NCBI GenBank assembly: GCA_913058025.1
Contig: CAJXPN010000355.1
Location: 1 to 5,580 of the forward strand
Length of the DNA: 5,580 nucleotides
Reading direction: 5' to 3'
Source of the DNA: an uncultured Myxococcales bacterium
GTDB lineage: Bacteria > Myxococcota_A > Bradymonadia > Bradymonadales > Bradymonadaceae
Part shown: positions 1 to 5,580 of the stretch, in pieces
Position numbering within the stretch: position 1 is the first letter of the stretch
How the letters are laid out: each line of letters begins with the position of its first letter
Notes under the pieces: generated by a model
Database searches by the model: none
The model's input: only the letters and a program-made list of their open reading frames with translations
Told to the model about the DNA's origin: nothing
Translations under genes and position numbers: made by a program

Positions 1-48
1 CGAGATTTCTGCCTGTCTCGTGGGCTCGGAGATGTGTATAAGAGACAG
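1..48 (+). other. Nextera i7 adapter (not genomic)
   Basis: Positions 1-6 (CGAGAT) are the end of the Illumina P7 sequence. Positions 7-14 (TTCTGCCT) match the Nextera i7 index N703 as it reads in the adapter. Positions 15-29 (GTCTCGTGGGCTCGG) are the Read 2 adapter, and 30-48 (AGATGTGTATAAGAGACAG) are the 19-bp Tn5 mosaic end. This is untrimmed library sequence; the organism's DNA begins at 49. No gene should be called across this junction. Confidence 0.98.
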
Positions 49-282
49 GGTCGGCGGGAGGTTCTGACCCAGGATGGCGACGTCGCTCCAGGACGTGGGC
101 GCGCCGCGCATGGAGTCTGGCCAGGATCGGAGCTCGGCGTCGAGGTAGGGCGCGAAGCGCTCCGCGACGAGCTCGGGTGGCGCGAGCTCACAGAGCTCGA
201 GCATACGCGCGAAGCGATCGGGATGAGGAGGCAGTTGGGCCAGGCTGCGGAGCTCGCCGAAGAGCTCGTCGTGGGTCGACAT
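49..282 (-). CDS. hypothetical protein, N-terminal fragment
   Basis: An open frame on the minus strand begins with ATG at 282-280 and runs 78 codons without a stop into the adapter junction, so the C-terminus is missing. The protein begins MSTHDELFGELRSLAQL. It is rich in Leu, Glu, Arg and Pro, with short helical-looking stretches and later Trp residues (around 54 and 65). There is no signal peptide or membrane segment, so it is probably cytoplasmic. Codon use favours G/C third positions (GAG, CTC, GCG, CGC), which argues for a real gene. A GAGG Shine-Dalgarno-like core lies about eight bases upstream of this ATG. Another in-frame ATG at 309, nine codons upstream, has a poorer ribosome site. 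I do not recognise the family; some myxobacterial repeat (HEAT or leucine-rich) proteins start in this style, but that is only an impression. It diverges from the operon starting at 659. Confidence 0.7.
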
Positions 283-364
283 GGTGGGCCTCACATGGGT
301 TTTGGCCATGCCATGATGGCTTCTTCGAGGTGGTGGCGCATCCCAGGATGCTTCGAACGGAGAC

Positions 365-450
365 AGAACGAAGGTTTTTGGAATTGCGTGCCCCAGCCGC
401 CGCTCGTCTAAACGACGGCTTGGGCACGCAACTCCAAAAACCTTCGCTCT
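365..450. repeat. long imperfect inverted repeat (hairpin A)
   Basis: The arms at 369-399 and 416-446 are 31 bp each and pair at 29 of 31 positions (mismatches 383/432 and 394/421). After one further mismatch, AGA at 365-367 pairs with TCT at 448-450. The 16-base centre (400-415) contains a small TCGT-CTAA-ACGA dyad. The arms carry GGTTTTTGG and its complement, but no T-run follows the stem on either strand, so it is not a standard intrinsic terminator. It sits 82 bp before the minus-strand start codon. The word TCAGTGGT (450-457) at its right edge, followed four bases later by TGTCGA (462-467), recurs at the right edge of the palindrome at 3229-3285. Its role is unknown; candidates are a structured leader RNA, a palindromic intergenic element or an unusual terminator. 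Confidence 0.9.
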
Positions 451-647
451 CAGTGGTACATTGTCGAGGTTGCGGCGCGAGCGTCACGCTCACGCGTACG
501 TATTCCGCTCGGACATATTCATCGGCGGCCCGATTTTAGATCCGTTTCGGATGTAAGGCGTCTGTATTTGTCATGAAGCTTGCGGCGAAGTAGCCGTGGG
601 TCACCATCACAAAACAGGGACGTATTGCGTGGTCGAAGTGACCGCGC

Positions 648-656
648 AGAGGAGAG
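648..656 (+). promoter_or_regulatory. ribosome binding site deciding the start at 659
   Basis: AGAGGAGAG lies two bases before ATG 659, with the GGAG core at 651-654. It supports this start over the in-frame ATG at 596, which would put 21 polar residues in front of the lipoprotein signal peptide. Confidence 0.75.
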
Positions 657-658
657 TC

Positions 659-1501
659 ATGCGTAAGGACCATCTGGAAAGGATGGCTGTGTCGTTGTGC
701 CTGATCGCAGGTGCGACGGGGTGTTCGTCGTTGAAGTACACAGCCGGCGCGGCGAACTACGAGCTCAGGAGCAGCGAGAGCCCGCAGGTCTCGCCGAGCT
801 TTCGAGGGAGCGCGATCACGCACACGATCACGGCGATGGATACGACCGGCGCGGTGTGCGCGTCGTTGACGAATTGGGCTGAGGAGTCGACGGCTCGTGA
901 GGAGGCGCTCGAGGGCGCCGAGGACTACCAGAACACGATCACGTATTCGTACACGGTCCACACGGCCGAGGAGTTCGCCTCCGAGATTCGATGCGGCGGG
1001 TACTTCCGGCATGGTCAGGGTTCGAAGACGTTCGACTACGACCCAGGACGCAACCTGGCGTTCGCCAAGGGGGAGTATGCGGCTGACTCGATTAGCTCGA
1101 ACGAGGCCGGGCTCATTCTCGATATGCCCAATCGGATCGCCGAGGGCCTCTACATCAGCCCGACGTTCATCCTGGGCGTGGGCTTCATCGACATCGAGTC
1201 GGCGGACCCGGAGGTGCCTACGCGCTCGGAGAACTTCGGCGAGTTCGACTTCGGCGCGAAGGTCGACTTCCTGCCGGGTTACCTCTACGGGTTCGGTGTC
1301 CACGGGCAGGCGCTGTTCAACCTGGCGAACATGTCGTTCAACCTCGGCGCGTCGGCGGGTTACACGCTGGCGTTCTCCGACTCGTTCGCGATCGAGGCGG
1401 GCGTCGGGTTCGACCACCGCGATGTGGCCTGGCCAGCGAACGGGTACGAGATGAGGACGAACGAACTTAACGCCTTCGGCAGAGTGAGTGTGTTGTGGTG
1501 A
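659..1501 (+). CDS. lipoprotein with beta-barrel-like C-terminal half
   Basis: A 280-residue protein with a lipoprotein signal: basic start MRKDHLERM, a short hydrophobic core, then AGATGC with Cys22 as the likely lipidated residue. The lipobox is slightly off consensus (Ala at -3). Residues 23-24 are Ser-Ser, with no Asp at +2, which in enterobacterial rules would favour outer-membrane sorting. The middle is acidic and Ser/Thr-rich, and Cys67 and Cys112 could form a disulfide. From about residue 148 to 280 there are alternating hydrophobic/polar stretches with many Gly and aromatic residues (ILGVGF, FGVHGQALF, NLGASAGYTLAF, AIEAGVGF), and the chain ends in a terminal Trp (RVSVLW). This resembles a run of outer-membrane beta-strands, although 130 residues make a small barrel and lipidated barrels are uncommon. 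No named family is recognised. Its stop overlaps the start of the cysteine-rich gene downstream, so the two are probably translated together and may act together at the cell surface. Confidence 0.85.
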   Translation: MRKDHLERMAVSLCLIAGATGCSSLKYTAGAANYELRSSESPQVSPSFRGSAITHTITAMDTTGAVCASLTNWAEESTAREEALEGAEDYQNTITYSYTVHTAEEFASEIRCGGYFRHGQGSKTFDYDPGRNLAFAKGEYAADSISSNEAGLILDMPNRIAEGLYISPTFILGVGFIDIESADPEVPTRSENFGEFDFGAKVDFLPGYLYGFGVHGQALFNLANMSFNLGASAGYTLAFSDSFAIEAGVGFDHRDVAWPANGYEMRTNELNAFGRVSVLW

Positions 1502-2136
1502 TGAAATACAAGACCTTGAGCATGTTCGTGATTTCGACCTCGTTTTTGACCATGGGCGTGCGCGCGTGCGAGCCCGAAGACGTGGTGACCGTGGTGGCCA
1601 CCTGCACGGGAGATTGCAGGTGCGCGTTGGACAACTGCATCTGTGAATCGGGCGACTGTGGGTTCGAGTGCGGCGACTCGTGCTCCACGGTGTGCGACAG
1701 GTCGGCGATCGACTGCGGGCAGACGATCGAGGCGGTGAACGCGCTGACGACGTCGTGCAAGGGGCGCCAGGTCTGCGCGTTGTCTGCGGGCGAAGGGAGC
1801 CTGGTCGTGTGTGAGGGTCAGGCGACGTGCAACGCGACGCTCGGGCCGAAGTCGTCGGTGGAGTGTGGCGAGTCGGCGATCTGTGACTTCGACATCGGGG
1901 CGGGCTCGGCCGCGACATGCAGCGGGCTGGAGGGCTGCGTCGTGGATGCAGGCGACGGTTCGACCATTCGGTGCGGCGCGGCCGGGTGCAAGATTGCCTG
2001 TGAGGGGGGTTGCAAGATCGTCGGGTGCGGCAACGACGGCGTGTCGTGCGACATCACCTGCGCGGACGGCGAGGAGCCTCGCGATTGCCTGGGCAGCGGG
2101 CTCCGATGTGGTGACATCGAGTGCTTCGGCGACTGA
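1501..2136 (+). CDS. secreted cysteine-rich repeat protein
   Basis: A 211-residue protein beginning MKYKTLSMFVIST with a hydrophobic signal segment to about residue 22. The first Cys is residue 23 in GVRAC; Arg at -2 makes this a poor lipobox, so cleavage by signal peptidase I after Ala22 is equally possible. There are 29 Cys, about 15% of the mature chain. Residues 35-65 form a dense cluster with CxC and CxxxC spacings. From Cys92 to Cys163 the cysteines fall at 92, 104, 110, 122, 128, 140, 146, 158 and 163, a C-x11-C-x5 pattern. Further Cys continue to residue 208. Gly, Ser and Asp fill the gaps, and the mature chain is acidic. This suggests a disulfide-stapled solenoid or knot-like surface protein, but no function can be assigned. 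ATG 1501 shares its A with the TGA of the previous gene (TGATG), implying translational coupling. GTG codons at 1495 and 1498 are in-frame alternative starts. Confidence 0.88.
   Translation: MKYKTLSMFVISTSFLTMGVRACEPEDVVTVVATCTGDCRCALDNCICESGDCGFECGDSCSTVCDRSAIDCGQTIEAVNALTTSCKGRQVCALSAGEGSLVVCEGQATCNATLGPKSSVECGESAICDFDIGAGSAATCSGLEGCVVDAGDGSTIRCGAAGCKIACEGGCKIVGCGNDGVSCDITCADGEEPRDCLGSGLRCGDIECFGD
1774..1986 (+). repeat. four tandem 18-residue cysteine repeats in the protein
   Basis: Units start at Cys92, Cys110, Cys128 and Cys146. The first three are 18 residues and the last 17. Each has the form C-x4-G-x2-S-x3-C-x4/5, for example CALSAGEGSLVVCEGQAT and CDFDIGAGSAATCSGLEG. Gly at unit position 6 and Ser at position 9 are kept in all four, while most other positions differ, so this is an old structural repeat and not a recent DNA duplication. 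One repeat per turn of a beta-solenoid is a reasonable guess. Confidence 0.85.
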
Positions 2137-2151
2137 TGGTCCGACGTATCC

Positions 2152-2196
2152 GGCGCGTTGACTCGTTCGCGATGTGCGGGTCAGCGCGCCTTCTTT
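2152..2196 (+). terminator. probable intrinsic terminator of the 659-2136 operon
   Basis: GGCGCGTTGAC (2152-2162) pairs with GTCAGCGCGCC (2180-2190) across a 17-base loop, with one U-G wobble. The right arm is followed by TTCTTT (2191-2196). It lies 15 bases after the stop of the cysteine-rich gene and overlaps the last codons and stop of the convergent lipoprotein gene. The T-tract is interrupted and the loop is long, so efficiency is uncertain. On the minus strand no T-run follows the stem. Confidence 0.55.
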
Positions 2197-2909
2197 CGAG
2201 TTCGGAGGCTGAAGCGGTCGGGAGCGCGCTCGCAAGCGCGCTCGAAGTCGGCCGCTGGGTCTGTGCAGACGCCCATTTCAGCGACCCTTCCTGACTCCCA
2301 GAGAGCGTAGCACGCGACGACGTTCGCCATGGTTTTGGCGACTCGTGGGCGTGCCTCGGGAGGCGAGGGGGTGTCTTCATCCCTGCCATTGCCCAACGAC
2401 ATCAACCCCCATGTGATGGCGCCGAGGAGTTCGATCGCGTTGTCGCGAGACACGAGGTCGGTGTCGAGGATGATATCGCGCTCTTCGTGAAGGACCTGAA
2501 CGCACGAGGTGCGGAGCTGCTCTGAGCGGAAGATCACGTGTTCGAGCGGGAACATGCCGGGGATGTTGACGGAGATCCTGGCATCCGAATCGAGGGTTCG
2601 ATTCGGTGTCGCGTCGGTCGTGTCGAAGGTTCTGTGGTTGGCCATCAGGTCGATGAAGTGAGGCCGTTGGAAGGTATCCATCACAGCTCGCACCGAGATG
2701 TCGAGGAGCCTCACTTCGTCGTCGACGAAGCCGATGCTCGAGTATGTGATGTGGGCTCGCTTGCCGCCTGCGTAGAGATCCGAGCGCTCGGGCGTCTCGC
2801 GCTCTGTGGGCGCGACGAGTGACTCGGACGATGTGGTCGGGCTCGTGCGGCAGGCAGGCAGGAGCGCGGGCACGAGGCAGAGCGTGGCGAAGACCCGAAG
2901 CATGGTCAT
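2181..2909 (-). CDS. lipoprotein of unknown function
   Basis: A 242-residue protein starting at ATG 2909. GGGGGA (complement of 2916-2921) is six bases upstream and favours this start over ATG 2903 and over longer in-frame extensions, which would bury the signal peptide. The signal MTMLRVFATLCLVPALLPAC fits a lipobox well (Leu-Pro-Ala-Cys), with Cys20 lipidated and Arg-Thr-Ser after it. A Ser/Thr/Glu-rich linker follows to about residue 40, then a mixed alpha/beta domain containing SIGFVDDEVRLLDISVRAV and RDIILDTDLVSRDNAIELL. Three further Cys (136, 200 and 213) are available for disulfides, plus a fourth at 221. The C-terminus is basic (RTRKKAR). No known family is recognised. It is convergent with the lipoprotein operon and is transcribed from the 2910-3359 intergenic region. 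Confidence 0.85.
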   Translation of the reverse strand: MTMLRVFATLCLVPALLPACRTSPTTSSESLVAPTERETPERSDLYAGGKRAHITYSSIGFVDDEVRLLDISVRAVMDTFQRPHFIDLMANHRTFDTTDATPNRTLDSDARISVNIPGMFPLEHVIFRSEQLRTSCVQVLHEERDIILDTDLVSRDNAIELLGAITWGLMSLGNGRDEDTPSPPEARPRVAKTMANVVACYALWESGRVAEMGVCTDPAADFERACERAPDRFSLRTRKKAR

Positions 2910-2915
2910 GGTGTG

Positions 2916-2921
2916 TCCCCC
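2916..2921 (-). promoter_or_regulatory. ribosome binding site for the lipoprotein start at 2909
   Basis: On the minus strand this reads GGGGGA, six bases before ATG 2909. It decides between the two close ATG codons at 2909 and 2903 in favour of 2909. Confidence 0.65.
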
Positions 2922-2959
2922 ATATGAGGATTGGGTTCGCGTTTCGGCACGGACACAGA

Positions 2960-2986
2960 CCATGGGAACGCGTGAAAGTTCCATGG
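2960..2986. promoter_or_regulatory. imperfect inverted repeat, possible operator
   Basis: CCATGGGAAC (2960-2969) and GTTCCATGG (2978-2986) are complementary apart from one extra G, across an 8-base spacer. The element lies 50-77 bases before the start codon of the minus-strand lipoprotein gene, where a regulator site or leader hairpin would be expected. Only symmetry and position support a regulatory role. Confidence 0.35.
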
Positions 2987-3228
2987 CGACTGCGTGCTCG
3001 CCGTCGCGAGGTCGAAACGGTGCCGTGAGCTCGCGTGGGCCACGCTGTGCCCTGTCTGCCTGCCGTGGGTACGTCAATATCCGTGAGCAGAAGAGGGCCC
3101 ATAGAACGCCACGCAGGCACACGGTTCACACGACACGATCGTCGGCCTCCCGGTGGCGTGTGCGAGCGTATGATGTCGGTAAACGGCGCGCGATGTCCCA
3201 TCGAGAGCGATCGGTGCGAGTGTGAAGG

Positions 3229-3285
3229 CACTGAACGGATGTGCGCCACCCGCGTTTAACGCGGGTGGCGCACATCCGTTCAGTG
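3229..3285. repeat. perfect long palindrome (hairpin B)
   Basis: Arms 3229-3256 and 3258-3285 are perfectly complementary over 28 bp with a single central base (3257), so an RNA copy would form a very stable stem with a small UUUAA loop. The arms begin CACTGAACGGATGTGCGCCA. No T-run follows on either strand. The element lies 74 bases before ATG 3360 (35 before ATG 3321), between two divergent genes, so it does not sit where either gene needs a terminator. TCAGTGGT (3280-3287) at the right edge and TGTCGA (3295-3300) beyond it also occur beside the hairpin at 365-450. A perfect palindrome of this length implies selection or recent origin. Confidence 0.95.
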
Positions 3286-3349
3286 GTTCTGCTGTGTCGA
3301 AAAGACCTCGGGTGAGGTACATGTGGGCACCAGGCGTCGAACCGCTGAC

Positions 3350-3355
3350 AGGTGA
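3350..3355 (+). promoter_or_regulatory. ribosome binding site for the helicase-like gene
   Basis: AGGTGA lies four bases before ATG 3360. A similar GGTGAGG at 3311-3317 lies three bases before an in-frame ATG at 3321, so the start could be 13 codons earlier. The sequence alone does not settle it. Confidence 0.5.
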
Positions 3356-3359
3356 AGGT

Positions 3360-5533
3360 ATGAGCGTGCGGAAGGTCGATCGGTCGTTGCAGGTGCGCAG
3401 GGTCGCTGCGTGGGGTGAGCTGTCTGCCTTGACGAGCCTGGTGGGCGCGCGGGGCGCGCTCGAGCGCGAGCCGGCGCCGACGACGCGCTCGGCGATCCTC
3501 CAGCGTGAGCGGATCACGTCGATGTGGCAGCTCTACGAGCTGCTCGGGCGCGAGGTCGAGTCGAACTGGTGGGACTGGGTTGAGATGTGGGGTGCTGTGC
3601 ACTCGTCGCTCAGGGCGTTCTGGCGGAGCGCGAACGGGGCGCAGCTCCGGTTGGAGGGCGAGGTGTTGGCGCTGCGTCGGGGGATGACGCCGAGGCAGCT
3701 CGAGGCGTGGGCGTTGGGGCGTGACGCGTCGTCGTGGCTCGACGTGGACGCGCTCACGTTCTGTCGAAAGGCCACGAGCGTCCCGGTCTGGAGCGTCTCG
3801 AACCTCAAGGGTTTGCGCCTGGGCGACGCGCTGGCCGAGTCCGCGATCTGGGACGCGGCGGGGTACGAGCCCGACCCGGAGGTGATCGAGGGAATCATCT
3901 CGGCGCTCGCGCGCGTGGCGGAGTCGGGCGCGGAGGCGCGCGGGGACGTATCACGTCGCGTCGCCATGATGTCGATGTCGGAGCGCCCGGAGCTTCGTGA
4001 TGTCCAGGAGCGCATCCTCGGCGCGATCGCTCAGGCGCGCGACGTGGTCCCCGGGCGGCTGGAGCATCGCGTCAACGCCCCGCGGGTGCGCCTGGAGGTC
4101 GACGAGCTCCGCGCTCACTACACCGAGGCCGTGTACGCGTTGTGTGGTTGGGGCTCAGATGTGCCCCGCGTGGTCGTGGGGTTCGACGGGGACGAGGTGT
4201 CGTGTCGGTGCACGTGCCCCAGGCGCTCGACGCGCCCGTGCGCGGTCAAGCTCGAGGCGCTGGTGCAGGCGTGCGAGCGTCTCGGCGAGTCGTCGAGTCG
4301 ACACGCCGAGGAGCTCGACGCGCTCTCGAGGCGCCTGTCGATGCCCGACCACGAGCGTTGGCTCACTCGGCTCGACGACGCGCTCGGGAGCCCCGAGCTC
4401 CCGGCGGAGATGTCGGGAGAGCCGACCTGGTTCGGCTGGCGCGTCAGCGGGACGCCCAGGGGTGGGTTGAGCGTGGAGCCGGCGGTCGTGCGCGCGAAGA
4501 AGCGGGGCGGTGGCGTGGTCACCAAGCGGCTGAGTCACTTCGACCACCGCGCGCTCATGGACGAGCTCGAGGAGCCTCGCGATCGTGACGCGATGAGGCT
4601 CTGGAGCATCGCCACGACCGGCAAGAACATGACCGGCTACATGGACGTGATCGAGGTCCTGGCGGGCCGAGACAACGTCTACTACTTCGACACGAGCGCG
4701 CGGCCGCTCGCGGTCACGATGACGCAGGCGAGGCTCGAGCTCGAGCAGCGCGACGAGCGCGTGCGGCCTGTGCTCAGGCTCGGTGAGCAGACGCTGGCGC
4801 GCGAGGACGCGCTCTTGACGTACCGGGAGCTGCGCCAGAACCCGACGATCTTTCGGTTGAACGCGACGGGGACCGAGCTCGAGATCGTGCGCGCGTCCAC
4901 GCGGGCGCTGCGCGCGCTGCGCGCCTGGCTGGAGGCGCCGGAGCCCAGGCTCGGGCCGGAGGCCGTCGAGGCCGTGGTGAAGCGGGCGTCGAGGCTCGTG
5001 ACCGGCGGCGTGATGACGCTGGGTGAGGGCCTGCGCGGCGAGCGCGTGGCCGCGGCCGAGCGCGCGCACGTGATGCTCTCGTTGAGCGAGACTGGGCTGG
5101 ACCTGTCGATCCGCGTGCGGCCGCTCGGGCAGGGCGTGGTGGGGATACCGGGCGACGGCGCGGCGACGATGTACGGGGTGATCGAGGGGGAGCCGGTGCA
5201 CGTGGAGCGGCGCTTCGAGCGAGAGCTCGAGGAGGCCGCGCGCGTGGCGAACGCGCTGGATCTGTCGCCAGAGGAGCAGAGCGCGACGTGGCGTTGGAGC
5301 GTGCAGCCGATGGAGGACGCGCTGGACATGGTCGCGCAGGCGCGCGAGCTCTCGGACGCCGGGGAGCTCGAGGTCGCGTGGGACTCGGGCGCGCCGATCT
5401 TCTCGGGGCGCGTGGGCGCGGGGTCGCTGAGCGTGTCGCTTGGCGACTCGGACCGCTACTTCAAGGCGGGTGGTGAGCTCGAGGTCTCGGGCGAGGGCAA
5501 GATCGAGCTCGCGGCGCTGCTGGAGGCCGCGCG
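3360..5533 (+). CDS. SNF2-family helicase-like protein with SWIM-type motif, N-terminal part
   Basis: An open frame of 724 codons continues into the adapter, so the C-terminus is missing. Residues 1-270 are mostly helical, rich in Trp/Arg/Glu/Ala, and unrecognised. Residues 274-296 read VVVGFDGDEVSCRCTCP and then RRSTRPCAV, a SWIM zinc-finger pattern (C282-x-C284, C294) in which the final His is Val296. Residues 573-632 (LSLSETGLDLSIRVRPLG, then PGDGAATMYGVIEGE and an ERELEEA helix) and 690-724 (DRYFKAGGELEVSG, then LAALLEAAR) resemble the region just before the motor in bacterial SWIM/SNF2 helicases of the YwqA type. In those proteins the DEAD/DEAH ATPase and helicase domains follow; here they would lie past the contig end and were not seen. 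The likely role is ATP-driven action on DNA or nucleoprotein in the cytoplasm. SWIM sits much later (about 282) than in YwqA, where it is near the N-terminus. An in-frame ATG at 3321 is an alternative start. Confidence 0.75.
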
Positions 5534-5580
5534 CTGTCTCTTATACACATCTGACGCTGCCGACGATCTACTCTGTGTAG
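5534..5580 (+). other. Nextera i5 adapter (not genomic)
   Basis: CTGTCTCTTATACACATCT at 5534-5552 is the Tn5 mosaic end. It is followed by the Read 1 adapter GACGCTGCCGACGA (5553-5566), an 8-base index TCTACTCT (5567-5574, reverse complement of the Nextera S504 index AGAGTAGA) and GTGTAG (5575-5580), the start of the P5 complement. The helicase-like frame happens to continue open into it, so a gene caller may append false residues. Confidence 0.98.

Larger units (their letters stand above)
283..658. other. divergent intergenic region
   Basis: This is the gap between the minus-strand fragment and the plus-strand lipoprotein operon, and it should hold promoters for both. Its main structure is the long hairpin at 365-450. 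Two short dyads lie nearer the operon: GAGCGT-C-ACGCTC at 479-491 and ATCCG-TTT-CGGAT at 540-552. Either could be an operator for the gene at 659, but nothing beyond symmetry supports this. I see no convincing -35/-10 pair. No open frame here has a credible protein composition. Confidence 0.6.
2910..3228. other. intergenic region upstream of the 2909 lipoprotein gene
   Basis: This stretch of just over 300 bases has no credible gene. It holds the ribosome site for the gene starting at 2909 and the inverted repeat at 2960-2986. Open frames crossing it on either strand have Arg/Ser/His/Thr-rich compositions typical of out-of-frame GC-rich DNA. I see no clear promoter boxes or tRNA-like fold. An unannotated small RNA cannot be excluded. 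Confidence 0.55.

Noticed and set aside
34..411. 125-residue plus-strand open frame
   Set aside because: It starts inside the adapter, runs antisense to the minus-strand coding fragment and into the hairpin, and has an unstructured composition.
536..1918. 460-residue minus-strand open frame opposite the lipoprotein operon
   Set aside because: It is Arg/Ser/Thr/Pro/His-rich low-complexity translation typical of antisense GC-rich DNA. The plus strand carries two signal-peptide proteins with coupled start/stop and a ribosome site.
2377..3249. 290-residue minus-strand frame overlapping the 2181-2909 gene
   Set aside because: Its composition is Arg/His/Pro-dominated, and the other frame has a good lipobox and ribosome site.
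3035..3259. 74-residue plus-strand frame ending in the palindrome (contains CERMMSVNGARC)
   Set aside because: The cysteines caught my eye as a possible small secreted peptide, but there is no signal peptide or convincing ribosome site, and it ends inside the inverted repeat.
3229..3285. Intrinsic terminator reading of the palindrome
   Set aside because: No T-run follows on either strand and both neighbouring genes are transcribed away from it.
4155..5201. 348-residue minus-strand open frame opposite the helicase-like gene
   Set aside because: Arg/His/Leu/Pro-rich mirror of a plus-strand frame that shows helicase-associated motifs and runs 724 codons without a stop.
3360..5533. Phage-defence SNF2 helicase such as DISARM DrmD
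   Set aside because: The motor is not in the window, no methylase or other defence genes are adjacent, and the SWIM plus helicase-associated arrangement fits the general YwqA-type family better.
30..5552. Tn5-type 19-bp ends in inverted orientation flanking the whole window, resembling a composite transposon
   Set aside because: They are directly joined to Illumina index and P5/P7 sequence, no 9-bp target duplication adjoins them (GGTCGGCGG against GGCCGCGCG), and there is no transposase between them. They are library adapters.

Overview
The window is one assembled contig of GC-rich bacterial DNA. Both ends are sequencing-library sequence, not genome: positions 1-48 are an Illumina Nextera i7 adapter and 5534-5580 a Nextera i5 adapter, each with a readable index. 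Genomic sequence runs from 49 to 5533. Third codon positions are strongly G/C. The window combines lipoproteins, a cysteine-packed secreted protein and a very large SNF2-type helicase with an unusual N-terminus. This fits a myxobacterium (Myxococcota, perhaps the Polyangia/Sandaracinus side), but that is inference from style; there is no marker gene.

Layout: (1) 49-282, minus strand, the N-terminal 78 codons of an unrecognised protein cut off by the contig end. (2) 283-658, a divergent intergenic region with a long imperfect hairpin (365-450). (3) 659-1501 and 1501-2136, plus strand, a two-gene operon joined by a TGATG stop/start overlap: a lipoprotein whose C-terminal half looks like outer-membrane beta-strands, then a secreted protein with 29 cysteines, part of it a regular 18-residue cysteine repeat. 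A hairpin with a T-rich tail at 2152-2196 probably ends this operon. (4) 2181-2909, minus strand, a convergent lipoprotein gene of unknown function. (5) 2910-3359, a second divergent intergenic region with a perfect 28-bp-arm palindrome (3229-3285). (6) 3360-5533, plus strand, the first 724 codons of a SNF2-family helicase-like protein. It has a SWIM-type cysteine motif and a helicase-associated region; the ATPase motor would lie beyond the contig end.

The operon appears to make envelope or surface components, and the convergent lipoprotein is also an envelope protein. The helicase-like gene is a separate transcription unit. I see no complete defence system, mobile element, tRNA, rRNA or CRISPR. 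The most unusual items are the strict C-x11-C-x5 repeat protein coupled to a barrel-like lipoprotein, the two long intergenic hairpins that share flanking words, and the SWIM motif lacking its histidine.
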